A stretch of 11,858 nt of DNA from Bacteroidales bacterium UBA1197 (GTDB lineage Bacteria; Bacteroidota; Bacteroidia; Bacteroidales; UBA932), in the NCBI GenBank assembly GCA_002309995.1, contig DBYB01000024.1:21058-32915 (forward strand), given 5' to 3'. The notes beneath the pieces are model-generated. The model had not been told where the DNA came from, made no database searches, and was given only the letters and a program-made list of their open reading frames with translations. This document shows, in pieces, positions 1 through 6,735 of this stretch. Position numbers and translations under genes: made by a program. Every line of letters begins with the position of its first letter. Within the stretch, counting starts at the first letter, position 1.

Positions 1-495
1 CTTTTCCCAGTCGAAGCCGCAGCCGCGGGCTTTCTCCTGCATTGCGAGAGCCTTGAGCAGCGCAGGCATAGCATCGGGGATACCTTCCATCACGGTCTTG
101 TTGCCGCCCTTCTCACGCGCCTTAACTAACTCCCAGGTATCGGCAATCTCCTTGGCGGTGACTTCTTTACCGGCATCAGGGCCGAACACGTGAGGGTGGC
201 GGAAAATCATCTTGGAGCAAATCTTCTCCAGACAGTCGGCGATATCGAACAGGTCCTGCTCCTGGGCAATACGCGCATAGAACACCATATGATAAAGCAG
301 ATCGCCTATCTCCTTGCACACGGCCTGGGTCTCCCCCTTCAGGATGGCGTCGCTAAGTTCGTACACCTCCTCCTCAGTGAGCCGCCGTATGCTCTCCATA
401 GTCTGCTCCGCGTTCCACGGGCACTTCTCCCGCAACGCGTCCATAACATCCAATAGCCGCCCGAAAGCGGCTATTTTCTCATCTCTTGTATGCAT
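1..495 (-). CDS. mazG: MazG nucleoside triphosphate pyrophosphohydrolase (3' end outside window)
   Basis: The frame is open from an ATG at 495 to the window edge, giving the N-terminal 165 residues; the family is usually about 260 residues, so roughly a third is missing beyond base 1. MazG hydrolyses NTPs and dNTPs to monophosphates and pyrophosphate, which limits aberrant nucleotides and, in some bacteria, lowers ppGpp. Visible motifs are CPWN at 25-28 (usually CPWD), the metal-binding EExxE at E42/E43/E46, the paired ExxD at E62/D65, and RHPHVFG at 99-105. The first all-alpha MazG domain is therefore complete with its acidic residues intact. The start lies 3 nt after the ptb stop, so it is probably the third gene of the ackA-ptb-mazG operon and translationally coupled. 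The CPWD to CPWN change is the only oddity. The family call is secure; the preferred substrate is not known. Confidence 0.93.
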   Translation of the reverse strand, partial: MHTRDEKIAAFGRLLDVMDALREKCPWNAEQTMESIRRLTEEEVYELSDAILKGETQAVCKEIGDLLYHMVFYARIAQEQDLFDIADCLEKICSKMIFRHPHVFGPDAGKEVTAKEIADTWELVKAREKGGNKTVMEGIPDAMPALLKALAMQEKARGCGFDWEK

Positions 496-498
496 TTC

Positions 499-1410
499 TT
501 ACTTACTGACGAACATCACCGCCTCGGCGATGGAGTTCAGCTTGGTATCGACGCTGTCGGCACGGGAGGCAAGGATACAGGGAGCGGTGGTACCCACAAG
601 CATTCCGGCCTGACGGACACCAACGCAAAGCTTGCTGTTGGTCTTCCAGAACACGTTGGCAGACTCGATATTCGGGAACAGCAGGCAGTCTGCGTCGCCG
701 GCAACCTCGCTCTTGAGTTTCTTGATCTGCACGGACTCGGGATCGATGCAGACGTCCAGCGCCAGAGGGCCGTCGCCGATGCATCCGGGAATCTGTCCAC
801 GGTCGCACATCTTGGCAAGCATAGCACCCTCGATGCAGGCAGGCATAGAATCAAGCATCTGCTCGGAAGCGGCAACGAAAGCAATCTTCGGCTTCTCGAT
901 ACCGAACGACTTGGCAACGCCCAACAGGAATCCGGAAATCTTCACCTTCTGACGGAAGTCGGGCTGAGGCACCACTGCCATATCGGAGAAGAAAATCAAT
1001 TTGGGATAATTGGGATTCTCCACAACGCTGACGTGCGAAAGCAGACCTTTAGGAGGCAGAAGACCGGTTTCCTTGTTAAGGATGGCGCGGAGGAACTTGT
1101 CGGTGGAGCAGAGGCCCTTCATAAGGACGTCGCCCTCGCCGTCGTGCACCAGCTGAACAGCCTGGGCAACAGCCTTGAGCTCGACGGGATTGTCCACGAT
1201 CGTAAACTTGGAGATATCCAGGCCGTGCTTGTCGCACACCTCGCTGATGCGGGCTGCGTCTCCGACCAGGGTAACCTTCACGAAACCCATTTCCGCGGCC
1301 TTGTAAGCGGCCTCGATGGAATGCTCATCAACGCCCCAGGCCACTACCATACGCTTGCAGATACCTTTGGCCTTCAGGGTATCGAACACGTCGTTGAAAT
1401 TCTTTATCAT
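499..1410 (-). CDS. ptb: Phosphate butyryltransferase (PTA_PTB family, Ptb-type)
   Basis: This cytosolic enzyme is predicted to interconvert acyl-CoA plus phosphate with acyl-phosphate plus CoA, classically butyryl-CoA and butyryl-phosphate. The 303-residue product matches clostridial Ptb (about 300 residues) from end to end rather than the longer Pta. Ptb-type landmarks are DVLMKGLCSTDKFLRAIL near 94-111, LSHVSVVE near 124-131, the DRGQIPGC segment followed by GDGPLALDV near 204-220, the PNIESANVFWK block near 247-257, and a C-terminal SRADSVDTKLNSIA. The N-terminus MIKNFNDVF also resembles Ptb. It starts 4 nt after the ackA stop and ends 3 nt before mazG. The upstream kinase is an acetate kinase, not a butyrate kinase, so the true acyl chain (acetyl, propionyl or butyryl) is open. 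I see no catalytic-region damage. The family call is firm; the substrate is inferred. Confidence 0.9.
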   Translation of the reverse strand: MIKNFNDVFDTLKAKGICKRMVVAWGVDEHSIEAAYKAAEMGFVKVTLVGDAARISEVCDKHGLDISKFTIVDNPVELKAVAQAVQLVHDGEGDVLMKGLCSTDKFLRAILNKETGLLPPKGLLSHVSVVENPNYPKLIFFSDMAVVPQPDFRQKVKISGFLLGVAKSFGIEKPKIAFVAASEQMLDSMPACIEGAMLAKMCDRGQIPGCIGDGPLALDVCIDPESVQIKKLKSEVAGDADCLLFPNIESANVFWKTNSKLCVGVRQAGMLVGTTAPCILASRADSVDTKLNSIAEAVMFVSK

Positions 1411-1414
1411 AACG

Positions 1415-2629
1415 CTATTCTTCTATTGTTGATACTATTCTCATTGTGTCGCGTGCGATGACCAGCTCCTCGTCGGTAGGGATGAGCGCCACCTTCACGG
1501 ATGAATCCGGAGCGGAAATGATGGTCTCGGAGTTGGCTGCCTCGTTGACCTCGGAATCGATCTTGACGCCCATATAACCCAGCTGCTCGCAGACGCGGCG
1601 GCGCAGGCGCGGGTTGTGCTCGCCGATGCCGGCGGTGAAGATGATGAGGTCGACGCCGTTCATCTCGGCGATATAGCCGCCAACGAGCTTCACGATATCG
1701 AACGTGAGCTTCTTGAGCACGATCTTGGCCTTGCGGTCGCCCTGGAGGGCCAGGCGGTTCATATCGCGGGCGTCGGAACTCACACCGCTCAGGCCCAGGA
1801 AGCCGCTCTTCTTGTTCATAATCTCCGTCATCTGGTCGGGAGTGAGATTCTCCTTCTTCATAATGTACGGGATGATGTTGGCGTCGATGATACCGCAGCG
1901 GGTGCCCATGATCATACCCTCGAGCGGGGTGAAACCCATAGAGGTATCGATGCACTTTCCGTCCTTGATGGCGGTGACGGAACTGCCGTTTCCGATGTGG
2001 CAGGTGATGATCTTGGAGTGATTAAGGTCGATGCCCGCCAGCTTGGCGCCGCGCTGGGATACATACTGATGGCTCGTACCGTGCGCTCCGTAACGGCGGA
2101 CGTGATACTTCTCGTAATACTCGTACGGCAAGGCGTACATATATGCGTAAGGCTCCATAGTCTGATGGAAAGCCGTATCGAAGGTGACCACCTGGGGCAC
2201 GTCGGGCAGAACCGCAGTGACTGCGTGGATACCCAGAAGGTGTGCCGGATTATGGAGCGGAGCAAAGTCGCAGCAGATGCCTATCTTCTCCAGCACGTCA
2301 TCGTTCACGAGGGCGCTTCCGCTGAAGAAATCGGCACCCTGCACTATCCTGTGGCCAACAGCCTCAATGTCATCGAAGGACTTTAGGACGCCGTAAACAG
2401 GATCCACAAGGGCGTCCATAACGAGTTTCATTCCAACTTTGTGGTCGGGAATGGGGAGGTCGCGCACGAAGCCTTCCTTGCCCGTAGGCCTGTGGGTTAT
2501 AGTTCCTTCGGGAAGGCCTATCTTCTCTACAAGGCCCTTGGCCAGGATGTCATACACATCGTCGCTCTTCATATCGAGAAGCTGATACTTCACTGAAGAG
2601 CTGCCGCAATTGATTACCAGAATTATCAT
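1415..2629 (-). CDS. ackA: Acetate kinase
   Basis: Acetate kinase transfers phosphate between acetyl-phosphate and ADP, making ATP at the end of fermentation, or runs backwards to activate acetate. The 404-residue protein has the usual length and the expected active-site residues: N7, S10 and S12 in INCGSSSVK, R94 in GHRIVQG, H126 in LHNPAH, D151 in FDTAFHQTM, H183 in GAHGTSH, R244 in GTRCG and E387/E388 near the C-terminus. The usual GHRxVHG is GHRIVQG here, a conservative oddity beside the intact Arg. The frame stays open to a TTG-type start at 2683, but family alignment places the start at the ATG at 2629, which sits correctly behind the -7 box at 2650-2657. It is first in an operon with ptb and mazG. 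Butyrate kinases carry a different N-terminal signature (NPGSTSTK-like), so the acetate kinase call is well supported. Confidence 0.95.
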   Translation of the reverse strand: MIILVINCGSSSVKYQLLDMKSDDVYDILAKGLVEKIGLPEGTITHRPTGKEGFVRDLPIPDHKVGMKLVMDALVDPVYGVLKSFDDIEAVGHRIVQGADFFSGSALVNDDVLEKIGICCDFAPLHNPAHLLGIHAVTAVLPDVPQVVTFDTAFHQTMEPYAYMYALPYEYYEKYHVRRYGAHGTSHQYVSQRGAKLAGIDLNHSKIITCHIGNGSSVTAIKDGKCIDTSMGFTPLEGMIMGTRCGIIDANIIPYIMKKENLTPDQMTEIMNKKSGFLGLSGVSSDARDMNRLALQGDRKAKIVLKKLTFDIVKLVGGYIAEMNGVDLIIFTAGIGEHNPRLRRRVCEQLGYMGVKIDSEVNEAANSETIISAPDSSVKVALIPTDEELVIARDTMRIVSTIEE

Positions 2630-2697
2630 AAGGAGTGTTAATAAGTTTACAAATTTAATGATTTTTTGTCTAAATTGCAGCACTTAAACGACAAACT
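2630..2697. promoter_or_regulatory. Divergent AT-rich intergenic region between ackA and comEC
   Basis: This 68-bp gap separates two divergent genes and is clearly more AT-rich than the flanking coding DNA. It holds the minus-strand -7 box TAAATTTG (2650-2657). It also holds a weaker plus-strand candidate for comEC, TAAATTGC at 2671-2678, which matches TAnnTTTG imperfectly but is well placed for a start at 2698. The two boxes form a rough inverted pair. No Shine-Dalgarno sequence is seen before either start, as is common in Bacteroidota. I see no operator or riboswitch fold. Confidence 0.4.
2650..2657 (-). promoter_or_regulatory. Bacteroidota-type -7 box for ackA-ptb-mazG
   Basis: On the minus strand this reads TAAATTTG, an exact match to the Bacteroidota TAnnTTTG -7 element. 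It would start transcription about 14 nt upstream of the ackA ATG at 2629, a plausible short leader. No convincing TTTG -33 element lies at the expected 19-21 nt spacing; a TTTG lies about 34 nt upstream, which is too far. Inferred from motif and position only. Confidence 0.45.
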
Positions 2698-3768
2698 GTG
2701 GAAAACGTAAAAGGAATCATTACCCTGTCCGTTTCCTATGCGGCAGGGGTGGCTGTAGCGGCGCTGGCGGCGGAGCCCTTTGCGGGTGCTCTGGCCTGTA
2801 GCGCCGCAGTCGCTCTGCTCCTGGCCGCCTGTGCGCGCAGCAAGGGCACCTGCGGACCGGCGCTGCATCTGACGTTCTTCTTCCTGGGCGCAATGCGATG
2901 GTGCAGTGCGGCCCTCCTGCCGCCGGACCCGGCCCCCGCCTTCGCCGCACCGCTTGCCGACGGCCTCGCGAACCTGCTGGACCGCATCCCCTTCGCCGGC
3001 GCCAACAGCGGCGGTATCATAAAAGCCCTACTCACCGGCCGCCGCTCCGGAGTCCCGCAGGACACCATACGCGCCTTCAGGGCTAGCGGCGCCTCCCATA
3101 TCCTCGCCCTCTCCGGCCTCCACCTGGGAGTCATCTACACAATTATCCGGCGCATGCTGTCGCCCATCGGCAACTCGCCGGCCGCCCGCTTAGCCCGCAG
3201 CGTTTCCACAGTAGGCATCTGCGGGCTCTACGCGCTGGCCACCGGAGCCTCCGCATCCATCACCAGGGCCTTCCTTTATATATGTATCAACGAGGCGGGC
3301 CGGGCGATGAGCGGCAGGGCGCACTCCCCTCTCGGCACCTTCTGCATAGCTCTCACCATACAACTAACACTAGCACCAGGAGTTATTGCTACCCCCGGCT
3401 TCCAGCTCTCCTACCTCGCGATGCTGGGCATAACGATACTGTACCCACGCCTTGAATCGTGGTACCCCGGGAGCCGTCGCTTCGACCCCATCAGAATAAT
3501 CTGGAAAAGTGCCGCACTGTCGATTTCCTGCCAGGCCTTCACCGCGCCAGCCGCCTGGTTCCACTTCCGCACCTTCCCCATATACTTCCTGATAACCAAC
3601 CTGATAGCCCTGCCGCTGAGCGAGTTCATAATAATAAGCGCCGTAGCCGCAGCCGCACTCGAAGCCATATGCGGATGCCCGCCGCTCCTCGCCAGGGCGT
3701 GCGGTGAATCAGTTCAGTTGCTGGAGTTCTGCCTGCAGGCTATTGCTTCTCTTCCTCAGCCTTGGTGA
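2698..3768 (+). CDS. Short ComEC/Rec2-family membrane protein (competence domain only)
   Basis: The 356-residue, strongly hydrophobic protein belongs to the ComEC/Rec2 family, the inner-membrane channel for single-stranded DNA uptake in competent bacteria. N-terminal hydrophobic stretches (about 7-65) lead to the hallmark ALLTGRR at 110-116, the SGASHILALSGLHLGVIY block at about 130-147, GASASITRAF at 183-192, and PGFQLSYLAMLG at 233-244; further membrane segments follow near 295-325. Full-length ComEC proteins are about 700 residues, with an N-terminal soluble OB-like region and a C-terminal metallo-beta-lactamase domain. Both are absent here, and the protein stops just after the competence core. 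The start is a GTG at 2698: an in-frame stop lies at 2671 and the first internal Met is residue 66. The last 29 bp overlap the convergent RSH gene. Family membership is firm; a role in DNA uptake is inference. Confidence 0.85.
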   Translation: MENVKGIITLSVSYAAGVAVAALAAEPFAGALACSAAVALLLAACARSKGTCGPALHLTFFFLGAMRWCSAALLPPDPAPAFAAPLADGLANLLDRIPFAGANSGGIIKALLTGRRSGVPQDTIRAFRASGASHILALSGLHLGVIYTIIRRMLSPIGNSPAARLARSVSTVGICGLYALATGASASITRAFLYICINEAGRAMSGRAHSPLGTFCIALTIQLTLAPGVIATPGFQLSYLAMLGITILYPRLESWYPGSRRFDPIRIIWKSAALSISCQAFTAPAAWFHFRTFPIYFLITNLIALPLSEFIIISAVAAAALEAICGCPPLLARACGESVQLLEFCLQAIASLPQPW

Positions 3769-5629
3769 TGCGGCGCACCTCGTCCACGCCGGGGATGGCG
3801 GAGATGCTTTCCATCGTAATGTGCAGTTCGTCAGCCGAATGCACGGGGAAATCGATGACGCAGGTTACGATTTCGTCCTCGGTATTGGTAGTCAGCCTAG
3901 ACATCGAAAGATGCTGGCGCTCCACGAAGCAGTCTATGATATCGCGCAACAGATGATAGCGGTCGATGGCCACTATCTTGATAGTCACGGGATAAGTCTT
4001 GGAAGGGCTGGAAGTGAAGGCCACCGATACCAGGCTGTTGCCGTTCTCGGAGGCGAGCTTGATGGCCTCGGGGCAATGACGGCTGTGGATGGTGACGTCG
4101 CCGTTGGCGTTCTTGAACCCTATGACCTCCTCGCCTGGAAGCGGAAGGCACTTGTCGCAGAGTATGAATTCAGGGTTGTCCTCGTCTTTGAGCAGGTCGT
4201 GAAGACGCCGGCGGGCCTTGTAGGTCTTGGCGTACGACATCCACTCGCGCTTGGGCGTAACGTCCTCGGACGTGCCGATTTCCACGCAGTCGCCCCGCTT
4301 GAGCGGAGTCTTGATGGGCTTGAGGCTGCCGTTGATGCGGGCGTACTTGGCGTGTTCGCCGATTTCGGAATGCACCTCGAAAGCAAAATCCAGCGCCGTA
4401 GCCCCCTTGGGGAGTATGATACCCTTGCCCTTGGGCGTGAACGCCAGGATGTCTTCGTTGTACAGCGACGAACTCACGCCGTCCATAAAAATGTAACCGT
4501 CGCCGCTGCCTGCAATGTTCTGGAGCACCTCCTTGAAACGCTCCAGCCAACTCTCGTCGCGCTCCACCACGCAGCCCAGACGGGCGTTGCGATGCATACG
4601 CTCAGAAGCGATATGCAGTTCCTCCCAGACGCCTGACTTGTTGAGCATCTGCACGTGGAAGCTCTGGTAGCCGTTGTCTTTGGGATGGTCGATATAATTG
4701 ACTATGCTGGAGGGACGCTCCAGGAAATGGTCCGACAGGCAGGAATAGATGAACAGACTCGTGTCCTTCTCCGCATTCCGCGAACGCATCCACTCGGTTA
4801 TGGGTTCGTAGATGATGCGGACGAAGTGCTTGAACTCCACGCGGGCGAAGTCGCACTGGTGCTCCCGCATCTCCCTCCACATACTGTATGGCTTGCGGTA
4901 ACGCACCTGGATGCGTGCCTTGATACAGCCGACACTGTCCAGAATCTCGCGTATCTCGTTCGTAAACTGGTTCACGGACGCCTCGGTGCGTTTCTTGTCC
5001 TCCTCCAGCTGGCGCACTATGGACTCGTACTCCCTGGGACAGCGGAAGCGGAACGACAGGTTCTCCAGTTCCGTCTTGACGTGATAAAGTCCCAGGCGGC
5101 CGGCCAGCGGAGCGTAGAAGAAGTCGGTCTCGCCGGCAATCTTCATCTGCTTGTCGGGGCGCATACTGTCGAGCGTGCGCATATTGTGCAGGCGGTCGCT
5201 GAGTTTTACGAGGAGAGCGCGGATATCGAAGTGGACGGACTCCAGGATCTGGCGGTAATTATCTACCTGCTTGGTGAACTCGTAGTTGTGCTTCTTGCGC
5301 TTGGTCACCACATCTACCAGGAAGGCCACGTCGTCGCCGAAGCGCTTGCGTATGTCTTCCAGTGTGTAGTCGGTATCCTCCACAACGTCGTGAAGGAAAG
5401 CTGCTATGACGGTGTTGGCGTCAAGTTCAAGTTCTTCCGCGGCTATGCAGGCCACGGCGACAGGATGTATGATATACGGTTCTCCGGTATTGCGCTTCTG
5501 ACCTTCGTGCGCAACCGACGCCATTGCATAGGCGTCCTTAATCCTCGCAAGGTCCTCTTCGGAGACCCTTTTGGCCATCACGTCGAAGACATGCTGAGCG
5601 GCCTTGTCTATCGATTTCCTGTCTTCCAT
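3740..5629 (-). CDS. Long RelA/SpoT homologue, probably (p)ppGpp hydrolase with decayed synthetase
   Basis: The 629-residue protein has the long RSH layout: HD hydrolase (about 25-190), synthetase-like region (about 235-360), TGS (about 393-455), a Cys/His motif region (C491, C494, H518, C519) and a C-terminal ACT domain (about 546-625). Hydrolase residues are present: R46, H55, H80-D81, E84-D85, D145 and N149, with the SDRLHNMRTL motif. The synthetase is degenerate. In ungapped alignment with Streptococcus Rel, recalled from memory, the Mg-binding Asp is F266, the GRFKDYI motif becomes SSIVNYI (307-313), and the Arg and Glu after the QIRT motif are replaced (A341, R350, E356). Only a Glu (E337) and GYQS (320-323) remain. 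The likely role is degrading the alarmone (p)ppGpp, with a separate synthetase elsewhere. It follows the FISUMP lipoprotein gene by 9 nt and overlaps comEC at its 3' end. spoT is a reasonable name, but orthology is not proven. Confidence 0.93.
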   Translation of the reverse strand: MEDRKSIDKAAQHVFDVMAKRVSEEDLARIKDAYAMASVAHEGQKRNTGEPYIIHPVAVACIAAEELELDANTVIAAFLHDVVEDTDYTLEDIRKRFGDDVAFLVDVVTKRKKHNYEFTKQVDNYRQILESVHFDIRALLVKLSDRLHNMRTLDSMRPDKQMKIAGETDFFYAPLAGRLGLYHVKTELENLSFRFRCPREYESIVRQLEEDKKRTEASVNQFTNEIREILDSVGCIKARIQVRYRKPYSMWREMREHQCDFARVEFKHFVRIIYEPITEWMRSRNAEKDTSLFIYSCLSDHFLERPSSIVNYIDHPKDNGYQSFHVQMLNKSGVWEELHIASERMHRNARLGCVVERDESWLERFKEVLQNIAGSGDGYIFMDGVSSSLYNEDILAFTPKGKGIILPKGATALDFAFEVHSEIGEHAKYARINGSLKPIKTPLKRGDCVEIGTSEDVTPKREWMSYAKTYKARRRLHDLLKDEDNPEFILCDKCLPLPGEEVIGFKNANGDVTIHSRHCPEAIKLASENGNSLVSVAFTSSPSKTYPVTIKIVAIDRYHLLRDIIDCFVERQHLSMSRLTTNTEDEIVTCVIDFPVHSADELHITMESISAIPGVDEVRRITKAEEEKQ

Positions 5630-5638
5630 CTCAGTTGA

Positions 5639-6658
5639 TTACCTGATGCACCTTACACTCGCGGCAAACGCATCCTTATCGGCGGTGCCAACGAACACAT
5701 TGTCATACTGTTTAAAAATATAGCGGTAAACTCCCTTGCCTTCGAATTCGTCGGCAGTCCAGAAAACCGCATAGTCGGAATAACCTTTGAAACTGTATTT
5801 ACCGCCGGTGATGTCGGCATAGCCCACAGGGATGGCGGATATCGAGACGTCATTGATGTCGACTTCACGATAATAATCCCACATGATGGTCTTGTTGAAG
5901 CGGGCCTTGCACATCAACTTGCCAGCCCCGCTGGGAGAGTCCTTGAGAGGCTCAAGTGCGGCCGGAGCGCCAACCGTCTTGAGCAGTTGCACCCACTCTG
6001 CATCCGTAGGCAAGTGCCAGCCGGAAGGGCAAGCCTTCCGGGCCTCGTTCCAGGTATAATAGCCGCCGAACACATACTGCATAGCAGGACTGCTCATATA
6101 GGAGCGGCCGAAGATCTCCTTCTCTTCGGAGTCGCGGTCGATGATGGCGAGGTTGCTGCCCAGCCACTTCTGGCCACCCAGGTTGCGGACATAATACTGA
6201 CGGCCGTCAAGCACCTCAACAGTCTCGTCCAGACCGTGGATAATGTCGGAAACCGACCCTCTGCCGAATGCATCGCTCACTATCACGAAGGTAACTGAAG
6301 CGGTGCTCACGTAATACTTGTCGGAAGACTGCACGGGATAAGCAGTGCAGTAAAGGCTGAAGGTGCCGAGGGTGTCGGGGACTTCGTACATAAACGTCTT
6401 CCTGCCGTCCTTCAGGGTATCCTTGACATTGGTGACAGGGGCCGTGAAATAGTACATCACGTCGGTGCCGTCGGGCGCGGTGATGCCGCTGGGGCTGAAA
6501 CTGTACTTCTCTCCGGGACGAACGTACGGAGGCATTGAATAATCCATACTGATGGAGCCATTCATATACTCCTTGGTCTCTTCTTCTTCCTTGCAAGCTT
6601 GGAAAAAGAGCACGGACAACAGCGCAAAAGCCAGTATACGGTGTAAACGAAGTTTCAT
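5639..6658 (-). CDS. FISUMP-domain lipoprotein, probably surface-exposed
   Basis: The 339-residue product starts MKLRLHRILAFALL and has a lipobox ending FFQAC with Cys22 as the lipidated residue. The next residues, KEEEE, match the K-(D/E)2 lipoprotein export signal described for Bacteroidota, predicting display on the cell surface. Residues about 35-140 look like a beta-sandwich (Ig/PKD-like) region. Residues about 148-339 match the Fibrobacter succinogenes major paralogous (FISUMP) domain: GGQKWLGSNL at 171-180, GWHLPTDAEW at 213-222 and the typical SVRCIR end. The family occurs in many Bacteroidota surface lipoproteins and its function is not established. The frame is open upstream to 6910, but that would run into apbE, and the signal peptide fixes the ATG at 6658. 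The RSH gene begins 9 nt downstream, so co-transcription is likely. Confidence 0.88.
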   Translation of the reverse strand: MKLRLHRILAFALLSVLFFQACKEEEETKEYMNGSISMDYSMPPYVRPGEKYSFSPSGITAPDGTDVMYYFTAPVTNVKDTLKDGRKTFMYEVPDTLGTFSLYCTAYPVQSSDKYYVSTASVTFVIVSDAFGRGSVSDIIHGLDETVEVLDGRQYYVRNLGGQKWLGSNLAIIDRDSEEKEIFGRSYMSSPAMQYVFGGYYTWNEARKACPSGWHLPTDAEWVQLLKTVGAPAALEPLKDSPSGAGKLMCKARFNKTIMWDYYREVDINDVSISAIPVGYADITGGKYSFKGYSDYAVFWTADEFEGKGVYRYIFKQYDNVFVGTADKDAFAASVRCIR

Positions 6659-6678
6659 TTTTATGGAGTTACAAATTG

Positions 6679-6686
6679 CAAATATG
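6679..6686 (-). promoter_or_regulatory. Candidate -7 box for the FISUMP lipoprotein gene
   Basis: On the minus strand this reads CATATTTG, one mismatch from TAnnTTTG, about 20 nt upstream of the ATG at 6658. No clear -33 TTTG is at the right spacing. This is a weak, position-based prediction; the overlapping GCAATTTG just downstream is a poorer alternative. Confidence 0.3.
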
Positions 6687-6709
6687 CATAATTTTAAGGT
6701 AAATTCCTC

Positions 6710-6717
6710 TATCTTTG
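6710..6717 (+). promoter_or_regulatory. Bacteroidota-type -7 box for apbE
   Basis: The sequence TATCTTTG matches TAnnTTTG exactly. Transcription would start near 6724, leaving a leader of about 12 nt before the ATG at 6736. This argues against the in-frame TTG at 6715, which lies inside the box. No good -33 element is visible. Confidence 0.55.
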
Positions 6718-6735
6718 TGCAAATACTTTGCCCAA

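Larger units (their letters stand above)
6659..6735. promoter_or_regulatory. Divergent AT-rich intergenic region between the FISUMP gene and apbE
   Basis: This 77-bp gap is the second of only two real intergenic spaces in the window. It contains a consensus -7 box for apbE on the plus strand (6710-6717) and a weaker one for the FISUMP gene on the minus strand (6679-6686). The two would fire back to back. I see no terminator, operator palindrome or small ORF in it. Confidence 0.5.

Noticed and set aside
490..1461. Long plus-strand open frame of 323 codons opposite ptb
   Set aside because: It is antisense to a gene with clear family motifs throughout, and its translation is low-complexity with no recognisable domain; it is a by-product of GC-rich codon use.
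2630..2683. N-terminal extension of ackA to 2683
   Set aside because: It would add 18 AT-rich, non-conserved residues and place the start upstream of the -7 box; acetate kinases begin as at 2629.
3704..5638. Two long plus-strand open frames (3704-4636 and 4655-5638) covering the RSH gene
   Set aside because: They are antisense shadows of the RSH coding frame with no domain signature or promoter-like sequence of their own.
6715..6735. TTG start for apbE at 6715
   Set aside because: It falls within the TATCTTTG -7 box, and the signal peptide begins at the ATG at 6736 or 6742.
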